Of a stretch of 64,000 nt of DNA, positions 59,915-64,000 are shown piece by piece; position 1 is the first letter of the stretch, and each line of letters opens with the position of its first letter. The position numbers and the translations under genes are program-made. Origin of the DNA: Halobellus limi (GTDB lineage Archaea; Halobacteriota; Halobacteria; Halobacteriales; Haloferacaceae). The stretch lies in the NCBI RefSeq assembly GCF_004799685.1, contig NZ_CP031311.1:1426001-1490000 (forward strand), written 5' to 3'. Under the pieces are notes generated by a model. The model was not told where the DNA came from and made no database searches. It was given only the letters and a program-made list of their open reading frames with translations.

Positions 59915-60784
59915 ATGTCAGTTGAAAATAAAATACGGGATGCAACCTGTAGGGTGGATTCAAGAGGGTCACAATTGGGTTCTGCGTTTTGGGTGGATAG
60001 CAATTTGCTACTTACTGCTGCCCACGTTGTAGAGGCGAGTCCAGATGAGACTGTATCTATTCGGACTGTCGATGGCGAGTCATTTCAGGCAGATATTGTA
60101 AAAAAAGACGTGAATACCGATCAGAATTCGGGATCTGATCTCGCCCTACTGGAAGCAGATGTTCCTCCCGAGGATTATGAGGTTCTTCCAATGAATACAG
60201 AAATTCCTTCGATCGGCACCGAGGTATTGTGGTCTGGATACGCACGTCTCGTGGGAGAACCCAAAATAGACAGACAGCGTTTTGGCTGGGGGCGAGTCGC
60301 TTCCACTGAATACGGAGAAGGGGAAGGAAGTTTCTTCGAGGTAGACGGGCTGTTCAATCCCAGCCACAGCGGTGGACCTGTTATAGATAATGCTAGTGGA
60401 AATGTGGTTGGGGTTGTCTCTGCCAGTGCTGGTGGATTTGGCGATGTTGAGCAGAAGTGGACGGAACAAATTACCCAACTTCAGGAACTGTTCAAATTAC
60501 AGTCCTCTTCGGACGGAATGCTCTTTCGAACATATGAATATGAAGACCCAGGAAGAGGCATTCAAGCAAAAACTGTTTTCCAGAGTATGGGTTTGAATGT
60601 TGACTCAGATGTAGATGATGATGGAAATATTCACCTTCAGATTAACACAGAAGAGATTCCCTTAGCAGCCGGGAAAATTCAGGCCGAACTTGCAAAGTTA
60701 CTTCTCGATACCTCGCAAGCTACATTTCAAATGGGCGTTGGAATTGCCTCGGGTGGAAGCTTTCTAAAAGAATTCATTAGATGA
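59915..60784 (+). CDS. Trypsin-like serine protease, AT-rich cargo gene 1
   Basis: A 289-residue cytosolic protein with a chymotrypsin-fold protease domain: catalytic His37 in LLLTAAHVVEASPDETVSIR, Asp75 in NSGSDLALLEADVPPEDYEV and Ser152 in FNPSHSGGPVIDNASGNVVG. The usual GNSGGP is SHSGGP. No signal peptide, so it acts inside the cell. Residues about 205-289 form an unassigned C-terminal domain (GIQAKTVFQSMGLNVDSDVD). Base composition and codon use are much more AT-rich than the island's hic genes and the chromosome, indicating separate acquisition. Cytosolic trypsin-like proteases are common effectors in prokaryotic defence loci; that role is an inference here. Confidence 0.85.
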   Translation: MSVENKIRDATCRVDSRGSQLGSAFWVDSNLLLTAAHVVEASPDETVSIRTVDGESFQADIVKKDVNTDQNSGSDLALLEADVPPEDYEVLPMNTEIPSIGTEVLWSGYARLVGEPKIDRQRFGWGRVASTEYGEGEGSFFEVDGLFNPSHSGGPVIDNASGNVVGVVSASAGGFGDVEQKWTEQITQLQELFKLQSSSDGMLFRTYEYEDPGRGIQAKTVFQSMGLNVDSDVDDDGNIHLQINTEEIPLAAGKIQAELAKLLLDTSQATFQMGVGIASGGSFLKEFIR

Positions 60785-60799
60785 ATAGTTGAGACAGTA

Positions 60800-60948
60800 T
60801 CAGGGTTCTTGAAACTCGTACCGTTTCCCCCGACCAGCCCCCGCCGACGTGATTAGTTCGTCCTGCTCCAGCGACTGCAAATACTTCCGCCGCGTACTCT
60901 TCACCCGTGGATTCTGAACCCGATCCTCATACGAGCGTGTAACGTCGA
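60800..60948 (-). pseudogene. Orc1/Cdc6 C-terminal winged-helix fragment
   Basis: Read on the minus strand, the last about 49 codons encode VDVTRSYEDRVQNPRVKSTR and RKYLQSLEQDELITSAGAGR, nearly the same as the C-terminus of the Orc1/Cdc6 gene at the right edge (NPRVKSTRRKYLQSLE vs DPRVKSTRRKYLQSLE). No AAA+ part is attached: upstream the frame runs into the promoter of hicB copy 2. It is a stranded remnant of a second cdc6 gene, cut at the left edge of the duplicated module. Confidence 0.85.
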
Positions 60949-61011
60949 CGCGTCGATCTCTCCGAACCGTAGCGACAGAACGCTTATTCGATCGGTCCCC
61001 AAAGAGAAGGT

Positions 61012-61278
61012 ATGGCGAGCGCCACACGAGACGCGCCCGACGAGGAGGGCGTGATCTTCATCCGGGAGGAAGACGGCTCGATCACCGCGAAGGACTTGGA
61101 AACGGGTCTCGCTCGCGGTGGCGACACGCGAGCCCAGGCGCTCCGATTGCTCTCGGAGGTTCTCGAACTCCACGAGGGCGGCGGCGAGCCGATCACTGAG
61201 GAGGACCTCGAAGAGTTCGGAATCGAGGACCTCGAAACCCCCGACGAGCCGAAGGAACTCCCCGACTTCTTGCAGTAA
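61012..61278 (+). CDS. hicB: HicB-like antitoxin (copy 2)
   Basis: An 88-residue paralogue of the antitoxin at 58891, same length, with FIREEDGSITAKDLETGLAR and RAQALRLLSEVLELHEGGGE. Differences concentrate in the middle and the C-terminal acidic segment (EEFGIEDLETPDEPKE), a likely toxin-specificity surface. TATA-like CTTATTCG at 60983-60990 keeps the 27-nt spacing, so it has its own leaderless promoter although its repressor gene is missing. It starts four codons from the module's left boundary signals and precedes hicA by 3 bases. Confidence 0.85.
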   Translation: MASATRDAPDEEGVIFIREEDGSITAKDLETGLARGGDTRAQALRLLSEVLELHEGGGEPITEEDLEEFGIEDLETPDEPKELPDFLQ

Positions 61279-61281
61279 TCG

Positions 61282-61527
61282 ATGGTGCGAACGACGTTCT
61301 CGGGCCGCAATATCATCGGCGTACTCACTGATTTCGGCTGGACGCCGGTCTCTCGCGAGGGAAGCCATATTCGGCTTCGATACGAGAACAGCGATACCGA
61401 CGAGGTGCGTCTCGTCGACGTCCCGATGCACGACGAGATCGCGATCGGGACGTTGCACTCGATCGCCGATCAGTGCGGAGCCGACGACTTCCACGCGTGG
61501 TGCCGCTGGATCGACGAGCATCGGTAG
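61282..61527 (+). CDS. hicA: HicA toxin (copy 2)
   Basis: An 81-residue HicA with MVRTTFSGRNIIGVLTDFGW, the catalytic His in VSREGSHIRLRYENSDTDEV, and the conserved end IADQCGADDFHAWCRWIDEH. It differs from copy 1 mainly in residues 9-30 and 47-57 (two residues deleted). The changes suggest the two TA pairs may be insulated from each other. Intact frame and active-site His predict a functional toxin. Confidence 0.88.
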   Translation: MVRTTFSGRNIIGVLTDFGWTPVSREGSHIRLRYENSDTDEVRLVDVPMHDEIAIGTLHSIADQCGADDFHAWCRWIDEHR

Positions 61528-61530
61528 CGC

Positions 61531-61653
61531 GCGTCTGTCCCGATCGTCGAAGACGGACAGGGTGATTGCTCCGACGTCGGCCTCGTCGATATCGTCGGGC
61601 TCAATCCTCGTGACGTGGTCCGCGTTCCGTGGATTTGGTGGTATTCGTTGCAT
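61531..61653 (-). pseudogene. Truncated copy of the 92-residue gene
   Basis: The first about 41 codons (MQRIPPNPRNADHVTRIEPD onward to VFDDRDRR) match the gene at 59415-59693; the C-terminal half is missing and the frame runs into antisense hicA sequence. The 5' part and promoter are intact because they belong to the 99-bp identical repeat. Confidence 0.8.
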
Positions 61654-61720
61654 CCACGAGATCCGACAATGGGTATGTAAAAAGTGAAACCGGGCGTGAT
61701 ATCGGAAACGGAACGGAAAC
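61622..61720. repeat. 99-bp perfect direct repeat, copy 2
   Basis: Identical to 59662-59760 at every base; the match breaks at once on the left (one mismatch at 61621, then scattered) and decays on the right. Confidence 0.95.
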
Positions 61721-61861
61721 ATCGATTACAGCGTTCTTAGGTGCTTCAGACGTCAGCTAACGTCGAAATACCCGGAGTGCCGCTGTGATGCGATTAGCGG
61801 AATATCGGAAGCAAAAAATTAGCGACGGTCTTTTGACATCGGATAGCCAATTAGGGCATCT

Positions 61862-63532
61862 ATGCCGTGCCCGAGTTGTGGTAATCTTCTCTGCGTTTCA
61901 GACGACCGTGAGTATCTATTTTGCCCATCTTGTGATGGACTAAGAGTTGAGTCGGATGCTGTAATTCAAGCAACAATGAATTGGCATCTGAAAGATCGGT
62001 TCCCCGAGGAACGCATTCTGACAGCAGCCGAGGATTACAGCAAGAGAGCTTTAGTTTTGTACTTGTTATCTCGTCTAAATCATATCACAAACGTCCATCG
62101 TTCAGACGATAAATTCGGGTTCCCCGTCGACGAATTTGGTTACCTTTTCTACATTCTAAAGCAGTTATACGAAAAACCGCAATCTGATTTTGGTAACGAA
62201 ATCACCTCGGGTGATTTTCGGGAATTAGACGAGAATATCGAAATTCTCCGAGACGCATATACAAAAATAATCAAGATATATACGGAGGTGAAAAATGGTT
62301 TCCAAATTTGCGTTCGGAAACGTCATTATAACGGTCGGATAGATGATTTTCCGACTAACTACAGGCGGTACCAGTCTGAACTAGGACTCTGTTTCGACCG
62401 ATGTATGAAAAGCATCGTGTGTGGTGATCCAGATACATACGAGGATTTTACTTTTGTGGTGGATACACTTCGCTCAACCGATAAGACAGATCCAGAGAAC
62501 GTAGAAAATTCCTGGGACTTCGCCGATGCCTGGTATCATTATATTCTTCAACTCCGACTACTGGCATCTTCGGATCAAATGGTCGGCAATGTCTATTATA
62601 CTCGATTACCTGAGGAAGTAACCATTTTCCATATTGAGGAGTTTCTCGACAGACTCGACAGTCGAATCACGGACAAACAACACCAAGAACTACAGGAGAA
62701 TAGCTATCTGAATATGAAAGAAATTCAAGAAGTAGAACAATGTGGGAGAGCCGCCTTTGGAGATCTGTGGGATGATGTTTGGGATTCTCTAGTCCTGAGT
62801 GAGCATAATCTGGGTGCTCATCCGTTCCTAGTAGCTGTAGATGTCGAAGAAGAATATGAGCCTAACCGGAATCTACCTCCAAGGAAACGTGAAACCACGA
62901 AAGTTGTATATCCTCGATTCTTTGCACAGACTCTCAAATTTCAGCTGTTTCCACTTCTTAAGAACGGTGACGAACCTAGAAGTCACACAATTCTCTCTCA
63001 ATTAACGGCTGAAAGGGGAGAGTCATATGAAAGAAATATGTATGAATATCTCGATAAGAGCGGATTGGAATGCTACCAAGGCGCAGAAGTGACAAAATCT
63101 AATCCCAATGAGATCGATTTGATCGTGGAATTACCTGAGAAGATCTTATTCATTGAAATGAAATATCTGATGCCCCCTGCTAAGATCAATGAACGAGAGG
63201 GAATAATGGAACTCAACGAGAAGTTTGATCGAACTATCTTTAATGAGGTTTCTGAGGATTCAGACCGCGAACCTGAGGGTAAACCTTTCCCTGAAAAAGT
63301 TGGTACTTGGATGGATCTCGCACCGGGAGATCGGTTTGTTTCGCGAGATGGATCGGAAAACAATAATCGAAATAAGCACAAAATTAGCGAAGATTGGAAC
63401 AACTTAGAGTCTGAGATGATCGTACTGTCTAACGTTGTTCCCTCTTATCCAGTGAAAGAAGGAGTTCGGTTCCTCACTGATTTGGAGTTCTACCAGTGGA
63501 TGGAACACGGAGACAAGAGTGCGTTTTACTAG
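61862..63532 (+). CDS. Zinc-ribbon protein with C-terminal PD-(D/E)XK nuclease domain, AT-rich cargo gene 2
   Basis: A 556-residue protein. An N-terminal zinc ribbon uses C3/C6 and C21/C24 (PCPSCGNLL and LFCPSCDG). A long helical middle region (about 35-380) has no recognised family. The C-terminal domain has the restriction-endonuclease core: helix YERNMYEYLDKSGLECYQGA, then D419 in NEIDLIVELPEKILFIEMKY with E432 and K434 (ExK). A TATA-like TTTTGACA (61831-61838) lies 27 nt upstream. It is markedly AT-rich like the protease gene. No partner methylase is in the window, so this is not a standard restriction-modification system; an abortive or self/non-self discriminating nuclease is possible. 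Confidence 0.8.
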   Translation: MPCPSCGNLLCVSDDREYLFCPSCDGLRVESDAVIQATMNWHLKDRFPEERILTAAEDYSKRALVLYLLSRLNHITNVHRSDDKFGFPVDEFGYLFYILKQLYEKPQSDFGNEITSGDFRELDENIEILRDAYTKIIKIYTEVKNGFQICVRKRHYNGRIDDFPTNYRRYQSELGLCFDRCMKSIVCGDPDTYEDFTFVVDTLRSTDKTDPENVENSWDFADAWYHYILQLRLLASSDQMVGNVYYTRLPEEVTIFHIEEFLDRLDSRITDKQHQELQENSYLNMKEIQEVEQCGRAAFGDLWDDVWDSLVLSEHNLGAHPFLVAVDVEEEYEPNRNLPPRKRETTKVVYPRFFAQTLKFQLFPLLKNGDEPRSHTILSQLTAERGESYERNMYEYLDKSGLECYQGAEVTKSNPNEIDLIVELPEKILFIEMKYLMPPAKINEREGIMELNEKFDRTIFNEVSEDSDREPEGKPFPEKVGTWMDLAPGDRFVSRDGSENNNRNKHKISEDWNNLESEMIVLSNVVPSYPVKEGVRFLTDLEFYQWMEHGDKSAFY

Positions 63533-63578
63533 AAATCGGATCTCGATAGTCCCTTTTCAGCACAAGAAAAGACTGCTC

Positions 63579-64000
63579 TCAAGGTGAATTAAACCGATAC
63601 TTTGTACCGCGACCCGTGCCTGAAGATGAGACCAATTCATAGTGCTCTAACGACTGCAAATACTTCCGCCGAGTACTCTTCACTCGCGGATCCCCGGCAC
63701 GCTTCTCGTACCTTTCGTGCAACTCCGAAGCCCCGATCTCGCCGGCGTCTTTGATGATCTCGTAGAGGTGGCGCTGATGCGTCCCGAGCGTATCGACGTG
63801 GCGCTCGTGGATCTCCTCACGTGCCTCTTCCCGGATCGGTCGAACGTTCCCCACGGTCAGCTTCTCGTCGTCTCTCTCGACGACGTCACGGACCGCGCGC
63901 CGAAGCAACGTGATCGCGTGGCGGGCGTCGCCGGCGGCGATATCGGCGATCGTCTCGACGGCGTCTTCGTCGACGACGCCGGAAGCGAGCCCGGCGTTGA
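63579..64000 (-). CDS. Orc1/Cdc6 family replication-initiator protein, N-terminus cut by the right edge
   Basis: The visible 140 C-terminal residues contain the AAA+ sensor-2/lid region (VETIADIAAGDARHAITLLR, where GDAR is the family signature) and a complete winged-helix domain (TLGTHQRHLYEIIKDAGEIG, then DPRVKSTRRKYLQSLEHYEL and a glycine wing SSGTGRGTKYRF). The frame continues beyond 64000. Orc1/Cdc6 proteins bind origins or plasmid/provirus replication sites; haloarchaea carry many, several on mobile elements. Composition is close to chromosomal. Tail-to-tail with the nuclease gene. Confidence 0.9.
   Translation of the reverse strand, partial: NAGLASGVVDEDAVETIADIAAGDARHAITLLRRAVRDVVERDDEKLTVGNVRPIREEAREEIHERHVDTLGTHQRHLYEIIKDAGEIGASELHERYEKRAGDPRVKSTRRKYLQSLEHYELVSSSGTGRGTKYRFNSP

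Larger units (their letters stand above)
60964..61810 (+). repeat. Duplicated module, copy 2
   Basis: Second copy of the block at 58843-59859: repressor-gene tail (E-P-stop), hicB, hicA, a shortened 92-residue gene, the 99-bp identical repeat, and the same 26-base right boundary. It carries no phiH1-type repressor gene; the cdc6 fragment occupies that position. The nuclease gene follows 51 bases after the boundary. Confidence 0.9.

Noticed and set aside
61531-61722. A 273-residue minus-strand protein starting at the conserved MQRIPPNPRN
   Set aside because: The frame continues only because it runs antisense to hicA and hicB copy 2; homology to the 92-residue gene stops after about 41 codons, so it is a truncated pseudogene.

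Overview
The window comes from the chromosome of a haloarchaeon (class Halobacteria). The signs are very high G+C, strongly acidic proteins, archaeal-only families (aCPSF1 with KH domains, type-3 ProS, DacZ, DUF371, Orc1/Cdc6), Tat lipoproteins, TATA boxes placed about 27 nt upstream of leaderless start codons, and phiH1-type repressors. I cannot name the genus. I recognised no rRNA, tRNA or CRISPR array.

Region 1 (1-24 kb) is housekeeping: a coiled-coil protein (cut by the left edge), DUF371, endonuclease III, a VOC protein, a MacB-like ABC exporter trio with a CARDB surface protein, methylglyoxal synthase, the mRNA 3'-end nuclease aCPSF1, ProS, a diadenylate cyclase DacZ coupled to a mechanosensitive channel, an acetyltransferase, PurD, a YyaL/DUF255 protein, an HTH regulator with a thioredoxin, cysteine synthase, a DUF123/DCC pair and an Hrq1/YprA-type helicase.

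Region 2 (24-32 kb) is an iron-responsive locus. Two TTAGG-N4-CCTAA operators of the DtxR/Idr type precede an RGP-like glycosyltransferase and an Fe(III) ABC transporter operon (binding protein, fused permease, ATPase). The operon appears to run on into a large membrane glycosyltransferase-like protein.

Region 3 (32-42 kb) is an alpha-glucan/osmolyte locus: a zinc-ribbon protein, a GghA-like glucosylglycerol hydrolase overlapping a GH13 amylase, and divergently a 1516-residue protein with two GH15 glucoamylase halves. An IS6-type element (42131-42813) follows.

Region 4 (43-57 kb) holds a SRPBCC protein, a PQQ-propeller Tat lipoprotein, a small FAD protein, a P5C-type aldehyde dehydrogenase, CutA (separated by a 26-bp tandem repeat array), and two overlapping genes for giant secreted proteins. 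One carries a sorbosone-dehydrogenase-like propeller, a cohesin-like domain and a dockerin. The other carries two cohesin-like domains, CARDB and PKD-like modules and four copies of a 44-residue repeat. An atypical SDR follows.

Region 5 (57-64 kb) is a recently assembled accessory island: a tyrosine recombinase, a Cys-rich protein, a phiH1-type repressor with a likely operator, and two diverged copies of a HicB-HicA module. Each copy ends at the same 26-bp sequence and is followed by a different AT-rich cargo gene: a trypsin-like protease, then a zinc-ribbon PD-(D/E)XK nuclease. A 99-bp stretch is identical between the copies although the coding parts have diverged. A stranded Orc1/Cdc6 C-terminal fragment and a real Orc1/Cdc6 gene (cut by the right edge) complete the island. 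This module-plus-cargo arrangement is the best candidate for an undescribed, probably defence-related, system.
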